From positions 2,226,322 to 2,290,321 of the forward strand of contig JABAKD010000030.1 in the NCBI GenBank assembly GCA_012845835.1: a DNA stretch of 64,000 nt, given 5' to 3'. How positions within the stretch are numbered: the stretch's first letter is position 1; each line of letters opens with the position of its first letter. Source of the stretch: Undaria pinnatifida (taxonomy: Eukaryota > Sar > Phaeophyceae > Laminariales > Alariaceae). The notes under the pieces were generated by a model that was not told where the DNA came from, searched no databases, and saw only the letters and a list, made by a program, of their open reading frames with translations. A program made the position numbers and the translations under genes. Shown one piece after another: positions 1 through 11,139 of this stretch.

Positions 1-198
1 TGGGGTGCGGATCGGGTAACCACACAGGCAATCTTATGACAGGGTTGGGTAATCAATGATAGCCTTAGTCAGTACAGATCGCGTCCCTCCTTCTGAAAAA
101 TCAATTATTCACCCAAACTCCTCCCTCGAAAACAAGTATCAAATAGTTAGTCGCGTTTTAACTAGTTATATTACCCCCCACCACGTAGCTGCGTTTTC

Positions 199-305
199 CT
201 TTTTGATCGTCGCTTTTGCTCTGAAGCTCAACTCGTTGAAGGTTTTGCCTTCAGCGACCTTCTTCTGGACAAGCCGTGGTCACAGGTGTCTTCCTTTCTC
301 CCCCC
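199..305 (-). repeat. SINE-like repeat, truncated inverted copy
   Basis: This stretch, read on the minus strand, matches part of the body of the repeats at 20360-20665 and 24330-24665: the shared words include the segment around CTTCTGGACAAGCCGTGGTC and a following pyrimidine-rich run. It lacks the tRNA-like head. Comparison was by eye. Confidence 0.5.
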
Positions 306-399
306 GGGTACATTACCCAGTATATATATGTAGTTCATCCAGCACATCTGGCATTCCATGCCCAAATCACCCAGCTGTATACAGTATACTAATAAAAAT

Positions 400-725
400 T
401 AAAATACGCTCCAGCTGTGAGATCGACGATTTCGTCGAAACTCATTTTTGCAAGCTGTGTATGATACTCCGATCGCGCGTATTGCTGGGTGTGTGTCCTC
501 ATTAAGCATATAGATCTATCGGCGACTCTCCTGTGTTACTTGTACCAGGGAAAACAGGGTGGTGTTAATCGACCTGTGCGTGGAAACTATAAAACCTGTT
601 TTTGAGGGGGACAAAATCTGACGGCTGTGGAAAGAATGCATTATTTTATCATGCATATCCTGTAGGTCGTATAACCGGTGAGGGGAGAGTGGAGTTTTTA
701 AGGTTGGGCGGGGGCCGGGGGCGGG
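400..725 (-). repeat. Dispersed repeat R1, copy 1
   Basis: An inverted relative of this block lies at 17020-17345. Shared landmarks in the same order are a short fold-back motif (412-460), GAGGACAC/GTGTCCTC, GAGTCGCCGA, CACCCTGTT, the word GTGGAAACTATA, and the segment ending in TTTTTAAGG. A partial tandem repeat of its distal half follows at 757-885. It is non-coding. No transposase or reverse transcriptase was seen. Confidence 0.6.
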
Positions 726-756
726 GGGTTGAAAATGAGGGGGGAGGCGGGGGCAA

Positions 757-885
757 ATCAATATGTGCGTGGAAACTATAACTCCTTTAAGGGGATAAAT
801 CTGACGACTGGGGAAGGAATGCATCAGTTTGTCATGTGTATCCTGTAAGTCGTACAACCGGCGAGAGGAGGGCGGGGTTTTTAGG
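757..885 (-). repeat. Dispersed repeat R1, partial tandem copy
   Basis: Repeats the distal half of the 400-725 block: GTGCGTGGAAACTATAA, then GGGGA-AAATCTGACG, GGAATGCAT, GTCGTA-AACCGG and a GGGGTTTTTAGG end. It is bounded by G-rich runs. Confidence 0.6.
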
Positions 886-1989
886 GGGGGGGGGGGGTGT
901 CGAAAAGGAGGGGGGTGGGACGGGGGGCGGGGATTTTCAACAGCTTTAGGTCGCATAAATGTATAGGAAGTTGCTGTACGCGTGGTGCTAGGTCTAGGCG
1001 ATATCTGTGTACAATACTGCCTTCGGTGGCAATCAATACACTGGGTTGCAGCAGTTTACTGGACACTGGCCCTCCTAAGAAGATTTCTGTTTTGCTCATC
1101 TCGTATATTGTCTTCGCTTCTTGTTACTCCTTCCCCCTCCGTGGATGTAGCTCACATCCTGGTCACTATAAGCCTGCAGGGTCTTCTCCCCCCTCCCTGA
1201 TACGGTACGGGCCTTCGTTTTTATCGTGACAAGACTTCAGTCCTTTCTTTCCTCGTCGACTCGCATCGGATTGCATTACCCTCCACTATAAAATTACAGT
1301 CCCCTATATACTTTAGTCAGTGCATTTGGCATTGCATGGTCAAATGGCCTAGCCGCATCAGTGCACTGTCTTCGACAGCAATTAGTATACTAGATTGCAG
1401 CGTGCAGGACCTGGTCGCTATTATCATGCCGGTGGTGTGATCATGCGCTCGACGCAGCGATTTCCGCGTGCGTGCGCGCGACTCAGCAGAAGAAGCAGAC
1501 ACGGGTAATTTCGGGAGCATGCCCTGTTCCAAGCGCCATCACATTAAACCGTTCTGAGTGTCTGCCACCACGTGAAGCCATCCCGAGTGCCACGAGACTA
1601 CCCATGGACGCTGTACAACTATCACATCAGATAGGGGCCTTTTCGCGTTACAGCTCGATTGACGTCAGCATTGCCCGACGTTGTGGGGTATTGCAAGATT
1701 ATATGGTGTAAACAAAGCAAAGTCTGACAAGGTTTGGCAACTTTGGTAAGTGGCTACCAACAAAGCAGTCCAGTCGGCATTGCCTCAAGTTTGAAGGGCA
1801 GATGTATGTACGCACCACCTTTTTAAACACGCCGGAAAGCCTTGCTTGCACACCTTTCTCCTGAAAAAATAAATAAATAAGTTTAAGTGGTCATTTCACC
1901 GTTATTTCACCTCAGCAAATGACCAGATTTTAAGAAGCACACATTTATCGTCTGCTACAAAAACACCGCGTTATAAACAATGTGGTAGC

Positions 1990-2156
1990 GGCCCCTCTAT
2001 AGTGCCGGTTGAGTAGTGCCGGTTGCCTTCTATAGTGCCTGTGAAATCGCTTGGGACAGATGGGAACGACCACTAGTGGCAATATGCAGAGTAGTGCAGG
2101 TTGCCAATACAGAGCTGGTATTTCCGGCTGGCATATATATGCACTATAGAGGGACC
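1990..2156 (+). mobile_element. MITE-like element A, copy 1
   Basis: A non-coding element of 167 bp with terminal inverted repeats: GGCCCCTCTATAGTGC at the left and GCACTATAGAGGGACC at the right. A second copy in inverse orientation lies at 5428-5598 and shares the interior (GATTTCACAGGC on one strand). Non-autonomous; no protein is encoded. Confidence 0.7.
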
Positions 2157-2920
2157 AGTACCATACTGGTAAATTGTTATTTTACGCCAAGATAACCCTG
2201 TAGTTCGTCTATATCATGTGGAACCATGGCAGCATCGATATGCATATCTCACCCTTTGGCCATGCCAAACCACGCCTGCTGGAACTCCTTGAAGCCCATC
2301 ACCGCACGTCCCTGCGATGTCACATTACACCGTCACAAAAACAATCAGAAAACGTCGCGAGAGAGGGACGGGGAACGCAACTTTGGTCATCAGGAAAACA
2401 AACTTTTTTGTTTTCCACGTACTGGCTGTGAAGATAGATGCCTTGGCCCGGGTTCGACAAAAACAATCGAAAAGTACCCCCCAGGTGCTCGACGTTAAGC
2501 ACTACAGAATGGTGTACCCACTTTAATTAAGACCGCCCGGTGGCAAGTGGCGACACATGTTACGCTAGAGGTGCGCAACCATGTTTTGGACTGGTCCCTC
2601 TTTTGAGGAGCCCTAGACCTTGCCTAAAACACCATCTGATAAATCAATGGGCAACCCGATGCACCCTCCCATGATACTCTCTTTCTAGTGGTATGGTATT
2701 TCCCTGGGAGCCTAACAAGGCGTAGGATCTAGCTCTGGAAACTACATAAAAAGGGATTCCACGTGCCTTGGAATGCATGTGCGCATAGATAGGACAAAAG
2801 GGGCGATGCGTTTGCTTCGCGGATTTGCACGCGGGCAGTTCTACTCCGTGCCGTGTGGACTAATACAAGAACTTACCTAGTGCAAGTGAGTGACCAACGT
2901 GGAACCTGCCTAGTAGAGAT

Positions 2921-3102
2921 ACAGTAGGTGGCCCTATATAGTGCGAGTATGTGTCACGAAAATTTACCCGCACTATACCGGGCACCCGCACTATATAAAA
3001 ACCGGCCACTATAGAGGGGTCTATATTGTGCCAAACGATTTCACCCGCACAATATCGGACACCCGCACTATATGACCCGCACTATATTGGGCCACCTACT
3101 GT
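2921..3102. mobile_element. MITE-like element B with long terminal inverted repeats
   Basis: The left end ACAGTAGGTGGCCC-TATATAGTGCG is mirrored by CGCACTATATTGGGCCACCTACTGT at the right, about 23 bp nearly perfect. The interior contains several further CCCGCACTATA words in both orientations, so the whole 182 bp should fold back. No coding capacity. Confidence 0.7.
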
Positions 3103-3469
3103 AACTGCAAAGGGTGGCCTGTGTCTGTAACAGACCCCTAATCTCATTACACATGGCGTCGTCGGCAGGACTGTGTGTGTAACAGCCCCCTAATATTATT
3201 TTATAAAAAATATTTCAAGGACGTCAGCCGTGAGTTCGATGAATTTCAGGTCAATACTCATCTTTGCAAGCTGCGTTTTTGGTACTTGTAGTATACTATA
3301 TGGGTGAGTTTTTATTGGGAGGGGTCCTATTTCTTGTCCACTACAATGGCAAGTGTTGGTATTTTTACTGTAGGTGGGGAATTTTGAGCTAGATTATACA
3401 TGGCGTCGTCGGCAGGCCTACTAGGTACACAACGAATACCATTGCAAAAAAAAAATGGCATTCCGACGA

Positions 3470-3600
3470 CATTGGGTTAACTCCTTTAGAGCCCCAAAAA
3501 CCCTCCATATACTAACTTCAAGTATTTTTTTTCCTAAAAAGGGGGGTTTCCAGTTGTAAAAACGTTAAGGAGCCTTCTCTTAAGAAAAAAAAATTAGCCG
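3470..3600. repeat. Dispersed repeat related to the foldback at 44290-44480
   Basis: It shares the order GGGTTAACTCCTTTAGAGCCCC, CCTCCATATACTAACTTCAAG and a run of TTTTTTCC with 44290-44480 (GGGGTTAACCCCTTCAGAGTCCC, then CCCCTATACGAATTTTCAAG). Short and non-coding. Confidence 0.5.
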
Positions 3601-3636
3601 AAAAGTGCTACCTCGATTGTACCACGCGTCTGGTCT

Positions 3637-4125
3637 TATCTCCACTACGTATGGTCTTATCTTTTACCGCTGCAAAATATTATACCATGCTAATCCTAGG
3701 TAGGTCTCCGTGACTCCGGGAAAAACCTTACACGGGTTGGTCTTAAGACAAGCCAACTTAGGTGGTCTTATCCCCACTTATGTCCTTACCTTTTACTACT
3801 TCAAAAAGTATCCCATGCTAATCCCAGGTAGGTCTCCGTGACTCCGGGAAAAACCTTACACGGGTTGGTCTTAAGACAAGCCAACTTAGGTGGTCTTATC
3901 CCCACTTATGGCCTTACCTTTTACTGCTTCAAAAAGTATCCCATACTAATCCCAGGTAGGTCTCCGTGACTCCGGAAAAAACCTTACACGGGTTGGTCCT
4001 AAGACAAGCCAACTTAGGTGGTCTTATCCCCACTTATGGCCTTACCTTTTACTACTTCAAAAAGTATCCCATACTAATCCCAGGTAGGTCTCCGTGGCTC
4101 CGAAACAAATCTTACGCCGGATGGT
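3637..4125. repeat. 128-bp tandem repeat, about 3.7 copies
   Basis: The word GGTGGTCTTATCCCCACTTA recurs at 3761, 3889 and 4017, giving a period of 128 bp. Each unit also holds AATCCCAGGTAGGTCTCCGT and a CTTAAGACAAGCCAACTTA segment. Copies 2 and 3 are almost identical; the first and last are diverged. No frame stays open across the unit. Confidence 0.9.
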
Positions 4126-4569
4126 CTTAAGCTGGGTGTGCGCACGTACACACCACTGTTTCCCTAACCCTTTCCCGTGTAACCTCGATCGCCTGGAAAA
4201 TGCCTCGGAATAGGAATGAAATAAAGCATTTACTGCAGTGGTGCAAGTGTGGACCATACACCATTTTGGCGAAGCTGGACCACGTTGTGAACTAATTAAC
4301 ATTTTCCGCGCGCAAAAACAAAAACTACGATTTTCCGACGCACGATTTTTTTTCTTGTTTAGAAACTCCATTAGCACTCCATTCCGATCAAATGGTCCCA
4401 CGGTTTGCGCGCCGGTTATGTGATCCAACACGGTACCACGCTGCTGGTGTTCCAAGGCAAGTTTCTATCGACGGCCGATGAATCAATCTGAGACGATTGG
4501 AGGCACGATATGAAGATAATTTTTCTGATCACGGACTAGAGTATGACGATTACTAGATTTGAGAACAAA

Positions 4570-4647
<78 letters not shown>

Positions 4648-4648
4648 C
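4570..4648. repeat. CAA trinucleotide microsatellite
   Basis: About 26 uninterrupted CAA units. Open frames through it give only poly-Gln or poly-Leu and have no coding context. Confidence 0.97.
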
Positions 4649-4884
4649 CAACGACAAGAACACATCACGTGCCGAACGAAAATCGTCAAGGATGTGTCGC
4701 TAGATTGACAATGACGCAGAGTAACGTACAAGACTTCGCTATGTACGATATATGGCTGCGTTTGTCTGCTTCTTTTTTCAGCTTCCCTTGGTTTTCATTA
4801 TTTTTTTTCTGGGAATACTGATGTTAATGAGTGATCGACGTTGAAGCTCATGCTGCACACTGCTGTCAGATAACCAACAAAAGT

Positions 4885-5063
4885 TTTCACGGGTCACGAC
4901 CCGACCCTCCGATCATGTCAGGAGGATATCAAAATATCGCGGATCGAGTGGGGTCGGGTCACGCGGTGTTTGACACATCACGGGACGGGTCAGGCCTCTA
5001 GAAGAGCTTTGTTTAATCTCGCGGGTCGGGACGGGTTACCCTGACTCGACCTGACCCGTGAAA
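4885..5063. mobile_element. MITE-like element C
   Basis: An element of about 179 bp whose ends, TTTCACGGGTCA and TGACCCGTGAAA, are inverted copies. Further GGGTCGGG/CCCGACCC words inside make a long fold-back. No protein is encoded and no second copy was seen in the window. Confidence 0.65.
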
Positions 5064-5427
5064 CGCCCTGAATTACAAAAATAGTCCTAATCCGTGTCTG
5101 CTCACTCATTCCTCTGCCCCACCTTGCTGCTGGCGGCCCAGTTCATCTCTGCGACAGAACGCAAGTCGCATGGCTCAGCGCCGGTAGCAGGCCGCGCTAT
5201 GGACTCCTCCTCTTCAGCTTTGCGGTAAATCTGTAGGGAGCGTTTGTAGCGATACTTATTGCGGGTTTGGCTGCGATGTAGCCGAGTGGAAGGCCAGATC
5301 ATTTCCTAGAGTTCATACATTCGTACCCTGGTACCCCGTGAGCTTCGCCAACCATCGCAACCATCTTTCGTGGCAGAGCATCACGCTACGGAAACGCTAA
5401 TCGTATGATATATGTGAACACAGTGCT

Positions 5428-5598
5428 GGTCCCCCTATGGCGCCGGTATGTGCACTACATAGGGAAATACATGCACTGTAGCGGCAACCGGCAGTACCCC
5501 GCAAACTGCCACTACTGCTTGTTCCCATCTATTTCAAGCGATTTCACAGGCGCTGTAGCGAGGAACCGGCACTACTCAACCGGCACTACAGAGGGACC
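5428..5598 (-). mobile_element. MITE-like element A, copy 2 (inverted)
   Basis: Inverted relative of 1990-2156. It starts GGTCCCCCTATGGCGCC, ends GCACTACAGAGGGACC, and contains the same CCCATCT...GATTTCACAGGCGC core on this strand. The ends have diverged more than in copy 1. Confidence 0.7.
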
Positions 5599-6744
5599 AC
5601 GACTCTACGGCAGACTGATGCAATTGAAGATTGTACCGTCGGACTATTGGGGAAGGCTACGATTGAACCCCGCGTTGTTTTGTTGATTGCAGCTATCAAC
5701 AAGCGACTGAAGTTGACAGTCCCGTGTGTATCTAGAGGCAACCACTCCGTCTTTCACCGTACGCAAGGGGTTGTGGCATTGAAACTTGCCTCAACGTGGA
5801 TCCGCATGTAGGTAGCCTTCGGTATGCCGTCGCCTCGGTTTCTGCACAATGCACGGCCGAGCGCGTGCAGGCGATGGACGTTGCTTTTACTCGATTTAGC
5901 CAAAACAACACGGCGGCGCATTGCGGTTGCACAGCAGCGTGCGCGATAAGCGCACTATTCTACACAACTGTTGGTGCTAAAGTATGACCGCCTTATTAAT
6001 AAAATTCTGCGACGTGTCCTCCAGCATGCGATACTTGCCATCAAGAGCAACAACACTGATCGAAGAGATGAGTAGTCAACACATCCAACTACTACGCCTT
6101 ATGATGTACACGTAGTCTATCGTACGTACTGCTGTTTTTATGCTCGTGGCGTCAATCGGAACGAATGCCCTTTCCTCACCTAGCAACTCCATTCCAAGCT
6201 TCGACGAGGATCTCTCTCGAACGCGTCCACGCACGTGCTCGGCCCGATTCACTCGTACTGATTGATGCTTGCCCGTGGCCACTTTCGACCCACGGAAGAG
6301 CCGACCTATTCCCGTCCAAGATATATGCAGTTAGTACAGGCCACCTTCTTGCAATTCGAACACAGGAATGCTGGAATGCTGGCTCAGGTGTTTCAGGCCG
6401 GATTTCTAAATTGACAAGGGGTGCGGTCTACACTATTAATAACTTCAGTACAAACGGCTCCCGAATTCCTTGTCTTCCTGTAAATGTCTACTCTGTTTCT
6501 TATTAACTGTACTGCCGCACTAGACTAATACGTTTCATATCGCTGCAAAGCAAACCCCACGCCAATTTCAAGCGTTATGTCGCCAAAAAACGTGGCCGCA
6601 GTAGTTAGTGCTGTAGACTATACGAAAGGAGATCGGATGGCTTGATTGTACAAAACGTTTGCCGGTGAGCAAAATATTTAGCGGCAGATTTTATCACGCA
6701 GCTTGCAAAGATGCGTATCGACCCTAGATTTATCGAACTCACAG

Positions 6745-7128
6745 CTTTCAGAAAAATGGGAACGGAGCCTAAAATGAGAACCAAGCGTTATCTCCAGAAC
6801 CATATGGTGTATCAGAGAACCGAAATGATCCTGCGTAACCCCTAGGCCAGCCCTGTGAGAGGAGCTCGTCAGAACGGTCATGCTCCATCATCTCGTGGCT
6901 TCAGGTGGGCGCAAAAAGCGATAATCGCTGGCTCTATTGTGATTTCTCTAGATGCTGGCTACCAAGGCGAAGCCGAGGACTTCCAGCCCGAGCGACAGCT
7001 CATTCGAAGGCTGCTGTACAGCCCCACAGGACTGTCAATTTTTTTTTGGAGTTGTACACAATTGGTTTGCTTTCTAAAAAAAAACATCCGTTCTCATTTT
7101 AGGCTCCGTTCCCATTTTTCAGAAAACT
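6745..7128. mobile_element. Element with about 36-bp terminal inverted repeats
   Basis: Left 6746-6782 and right 7090-7126 are near-perfect inverted copies of one another, sharing GAAAAATGGGAACGGAGCCT and AAAATGAGAAC. The 0.3-kb interior has no credible protein. The left end abuts a copy of the short fold-back motif (6698-6747). It looks like a non-autonomous DNA element. Confidence 0.7.
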
Positions 7129-7310
7129 CTGTTAGCAGCTGACGTTTAGTTTTTTTTTGCAAAGTAGAACACTTGAGTGCTGGCTTGTAGACTACAGACG
7201 GTGATGATTGAGGATGCAAATATATATGCGCAACAGCAGTTTATACAGTAAGCCCACAAACACGGAGCAAGCACTACGTAATCATGCCACCACGAACAAT
7301 CGACGAGCTG

Positions 7311-7412
7311 GTTTGCTGAAGGCCCTCCTTCCTGTCATACGAAGACCAAACTGCCGACCGTGTTTGTTGAAGGCATTCCTTCCATTCATACGAAGACCAA
7401 ACTACCGACCAT
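7311..7412. repeat. 51-bp direct duplication
   Basis: Two copies start GTTTGCTGAAGG (7311) and GTTTGTTGAAGG (7362). Both run through CATACGAAGACCAAACT to CCGACC. Confidence 0.85.
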
Positions 7413-8328
7413 GTTCCCATGTCTTATACATCGCGCAAAAGTAAGCGGGGACCACAAACGCCAGATTTGAACGTAAATACGCAAACACCTAGACTATACG
7501 TACAGCTACCACACGGACACGAAAATACCTGAAGCTCTACAGTCTGTTCTTACCCTGGAGGCCCCGCGTCTGTGGCGTCGTCAAAGCTTCTTCGGAACAA
7601 GTCGGGTGTACTGGTGATGCTCTGCTTTTCTTTTCCAAAGCCGTCGTCATCTGCCTTCCAAGACCCAAGTCCAAGAAGCTCGTCCTGCCACCAAGACAAC
7701 GCGGTAATGGCGTCGCGGAGCAACGATGTCAGGAGCCTGTTTAGCAGACCTAGCAAAATTGCTTTGAGTATGCCTTGATTGACACCAAACTACTATTAAT
7801 AGCCTCAGTGTGGAAGCCTCGGCCTACACTACGCCCTCGACAGCGCGCGTTTTCCCTCGCTTGAAATATCTCCAGTGTTTGCCACGAAGAGGAAAAATGA
7901 GACGCGGCGGAATTATGTTTCGGCTCCAACCACTTGCATCTTCTGGTTATTTCTGCGGGATTCGTTCATCTCCCACCTATATGAGGGGAACCTCTGGCTC
8001 TAGAATATGGTGAAGCTCACATGCCTAGGTGATGGCAGAAGCGGGACCTTCATTGTCTTTGTCGCCCATGCAGACTCTGGACTGTCCTCGTGTCGCTTGT
8101 GCGCCGCGAATGTTGTCGTATCGTTTGAAAAACAACTTGAACCAACCGTTACATTAACGCCACTAAAAATCTTACGAAACCTTTTTTGAAAACAAAGCAC
8201 GCCGAGAGAGCGCACCATGAGACACGAGCGGACGAGCTCGCAGGGAGTGCGTCAAAAGATAGAGCTGCCTCGAACAGAAGCAGAGTAAGAGGCTCCCTCC
8301 CGACGGTGGAGATTGTGTCCATGACGCT

Positions 8329-11139
8329 ATGGACCTCGTCAAGCTCTCCTCGTCAGGGCGTGAGACAGGCATCGCTGGCGACGGCAGCAGGACGCTTAGC
8401 AGCACCAGCAACAGCGACAGCGACAAGCCTTCCGATAACGACCACAACAGGCAGCCAAAGGCTCTCTCTATGACGACAAGCTCTGACCGAAAGCGCCAAA
8501 GACTGTACGACCAGCCTTCCACAGATGACAACCCCTCGTCCGACATGGTCCGTCCTCCTCACCACCACGCCGTCTCCTCTACCACGGAAGCTCTGCTAGA
8601 TGGAGGTGCGACCGCGTATGGAAACAAACTCACTCATCATTTTAAACCTGCTGCGACACCGCCGCCGCTGAAAATACTCCGACAGGCGATAAACGTCAGC
8701 AGCGACAACCGCCATAACTCCCGCCCTCGCGAGGCATCGATACTTTCCCCCGCAGCAGCGTCAACCCCAGTGTCAGCTGCCACCGAACTGTCTCCGCAAG
8801 ATTCCGCAGCGAAATATCTCCCGGCCAGCGGCGGGAGCTGCGGAGGCGGCCGCGCCAGAAAATCGAGATTGAGCCTCATTAGACGCCGCCCGTTACGGCC
8901 GCCGCTGCCGCCGCACAGCAGCAGCAGCAGCAGCAGCGGCATTGTCGGAACAGATGGGAGCAACCTCGGCTCCCGGTGGTGCTCATCCTCTCAGCAGCGA
9001 CGTCAGTCGCCTAGCTTTTCGTCCGCGGCCGCTCTCCCGCACGGCGAAGACAGGCTGGTTGCTGGTGGTGAGGACAGCGCCGACACCTTGGCCGACGGTA
9101 ATCTGGCTTCGACGCCTTCGTGTTCGCTACCACGACTACCCTTGCCGCCACCGCTACCGCTACCGCCACCACCGCCTTTCGTCGGACTAGAGAATCTAGG
9201 GGAGACATGCTATGTGAACGCCGTGGTCCAAGCGTTGGTGGCGTGCTATGAGGCCGCGACGCCGGGTGGGGTGACCTCTAGTGCGCCTGTCGGTCTGGAA
9301 GATTCTACGGGACGTCGAGAAAGAGTCGACGGATCGGGTCCACCTTCTGTACCTTGCGTTGGCGGCGAGGGTATCTCGGTGGAGGCGGTGGCGGCAACGG
9401 CGGGAGGGAGTGCAACAGGGGGAATTGGCAGAGGAGACGAAAACAACCCGGAACTTGAAGCTCTAGGTAACTTGCTGAAAGAAATCAAGGAGCGCAACCG
9501 GGCGCTCTCCGCGTTACCTTTGTGTGATTCTCCACCTCAGCTGGTTGCATCGGAGGCTCGTGTTACCGCGCCCCCTTTGCCGGAGGATGTAACGTCCCAT
9601 TCGGAACTTTTAGGGGCTACCGGTATAGAGGTGGGAAATGAAACGGCTGCTATGTCAAAACCCCGGCGCCTGTGCGAGCCTCCCCCGCGTGCACTCAACC
9701 TTCCGAGGGGTGTAGGCCTCTGCGCGGTTGCTATCAATCCTGTCGGTTTGGTAAACCTGATCCGCGAAGGGTGGCTGAATGCTGGTCATGGTTCTGGAGA
9801 AGTGAAGGCTGGTCTCGGGCGACATGGAGGAGGGCTCCCAGACCCCACTGGCTTTGGGAGCGGGCAGCAGTGTGCCTCCGAACTTTTGGGAAAGCTTCTA
9901 GATCTCCCCGCCGTCGGAGTGACTAGTGGGTGTGCGGGAGAGGCTACCGCATGTAGCACCAGAGGGCGATATATCAACGACAGCACTTCCGGCTTGATCG
10001 CAGCGTTTCGCGGCACACTCTGCGCCCGTACAACGTGCGTGGAGTGCGAGCGGGACAGGGCCACCCGCGAGGAGTTCACGGAGCTGACGTTGCCGCCCCT
10101 TCTGCCGCAGCACCCGACACCTTCGCCGAATCGCGCAGCTGATAAGGCATCGGGGTCGGTGGCGGCGGGGGCGAATGACCACCCCCTTTCGGAGCGCCCC
10201 ACCCTGAAGGGTCTAGTGGATGAAGTGCTGGGGAGCGAGATTCTTGGCGGAACCAGCAAAGTGTGGTGCGAAGCGTGCCGTCAGTGGACCGAAGCCAAGC
10301 GCCGGGTCTCGATTTACTCGCCCCCTCGCCTGCTCGCTTTGCACGTTCGGCCGGCGACGGGAGGGCAATCGGTATGCCCGCCGCCCGCCGTCGGAGGAGC
10401 CATCGGGATGCGTGGGAGAGGCACACGCAAAAGGAGAGAGCGGGATGGGGGCGGGAGCAAAGATGGAGACGAGGTGATTGAACGTGTGTTGTCCGTGAAA
10501 GGCGTCGCCAGGCGCGGATTCCACGTAACGAAGGGAGAAGGGGCTGCAGCTTCTTCTCGGAATCGTACGAGTGCAACTACTTGCACCTCAGGGGGAATGC
10601 AGGAAGAGGCGCGAGGGCAGGAGGACCGAACCAATAAGGTGGGTGACTTCGAAGACGTCCGCTACGAGCTTGTCGGCATCATCCTGCACGTGGGCCAAAC
10701 GCTCGGGTCCGGGCACTATACCTTCGCGCTCCGTACCAGCTCCTCCAATCGCTGGGTTGGCCAGGGCTCTCGCCAACGCCCACGTCACTCCTCGTCGGCC
10801 CTTGGCGTCGGCACTGACGATGAGGGATACGGCCCATCCCCACGGGAAACGGACGCGAAAAGTTCGGAGTCTGCGTCGGCTTCGGCAACGGAAGGCGTGC
10901 ACGGGCCGGCGGGGGAAGGGGGGGCGGGAAAGGGCTTAGGTGTTTCTGCGCGCGGGTCGGCTGGGGAGGGGGCGGTGGGAAAGGGCGTGGGCGTTTCTAC
11001 CAACGAGGAGGCGTTCGTGCTGTTTGATGATGCGTGTGTGAGATGGTTGACGCCGGAAGAGTGTGAAGTTCTGAGAGACGGCGGCGGCCGGGGGGGGTTG
11101 GGGCACGCGTTTTTGGTTTTTTATGCGCGACGTCCTTGA
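8329..11139 (+). CDS. Ubiquitin-specific protease (USP/UBP family, peptidase C19)
   Basis: The product is a cysteine protease predicted to cleave ubiquitin from modified proteins, in cytosol or nucleus. The 936-codon frame is uninterrupted. Residues 1-284 are Ser/Pro-rich and low in complexity, ending in a Leu/Pro run. The USP domain follows: Cys box GLENLGETCYVNAVVQAL with catalytic Cys294; a QQ box, QQCASELL (513-520), where most relatives have QQDAHEFL; two CxxC pairs (C570/C573 and C647/C650) that fit the zinc ribbon of the fingers; the His box GSGHYTF with His796; and VLFDD (900-901) as the third catalytic position. Long Gly/Ser/Arg-rich insertions lie at about 690-770 and 800-890. The ATG at 8329 is the first in the frame. 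Lack of introns contrasts with the neighbouring 20-exon gene. The family is certain; the orthologue within it is not assigned. Confidence 0.93.
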   Translation: MDLVKLSSSGRETGIAGDGSRTLSSTSNSDSDKPSDNDHNRQPKALSMTTSSDRKRQRLYDQPSTDDNPSSDMVRPPHHHAVSSTTEALLDGGATAYGNKLTHHFKPAATPPPLKILRQAINVSSDNRHNSRPREASILSPAAASTPVSAATELSPQDSAAKYLPASGGSCGGGRARKSRLSLIRRRPLRPPLPPHSSSSSSSGIVGTDGSNLGSRWCSSSQQRRQSPSFSSAAALPHGEDRLVAGGEDSADTLADGNLASTPSCSLPRLPLPPPLPLPPPPPFVGLENLGETCYVNAVVQALVACYEAATPGGVTSSAPVGLEDSTGRRERVDGSGPPSVPCVGGEGISVEAVAATAGGSATGGIGRGDENNPELEALGNLLKEIKERNRALSALPLCDSPPQLVASEARVTAPPLPEDVTSHSELLGATGIEVGNETAAMSKPRRLCEPPPRALNLPRGVGLCAVAINPVGLVNLIREGWLNAGHGSGEVKAGLGRHGGGLPDPTGFGSGQQCASELLGKLLDLPAVGVTSGCAGEATACSTRGRYINDSTSGLIAAFRGTLCARTTCVECERDRATREEFTELTLPPLLPQHPTPSPNRAADKASGSVAAGANDHPLSERPTLKGLVDEVLGSEILGGTSKVWCEACRQWTEAKRRVSIYSPPRLLALHVRPATGGQSVCPPPAVGGAIGMRGRGTRKRRERDGGGSKDGDEVIERVLSVKGVARRGFHVTKGEGAAASSRNRTSATTCTSGGMQEEARGQEDRTNKVGDFEDVRYELVGIILHVGQTLGSGHYTFALRTSSSNRWVGQGSRQRPRHSSSALGVGTDDEGYGPSPRETDAKSSESASASATEGVHGPAGEGGAGKGLGVSARGSAGEGAVGKGVGVSTNEEAFVLFDDACVRWLTPEECEVLRDGGGRGGLGHAFLVFYARRP

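Larger units (their letters stand above)
5599..8328. other. Intergenic interval upstream of the ubiquitin protease
   Basis: No gene is supported here. All open frames are under 130 codons, overlap one another on both strands and show no recognisable domain. The interval contains the fold-back motif at 6698-6747, a 38-bp inverted-repeat element (6745-7128) and a short direct duplication (7311-7412). The last few hundred bases before 8329 should hold the promoter and 5' UTR of the protease gene, but I see no convincing core promoter motif. Confidence 0.5.

Noticed and set aside
412-460. Hammerhead ribozyme in the fold-back motif
   Set aside because: GTCGAAAC-like words occur, but the invariant CTGATGA core is missing in all copies.
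3637-4125. CRISPR array
   Set aside because: Repeat unit is 128 bp and contiguous with no spacers; eukaryotic tandem repeat.
9786-10576. Minus-strand frames of 157 and 166 codons
   Set aside because: Shadows of the ubiquitin protease coding sequence, which has all family motifs on the + strand.
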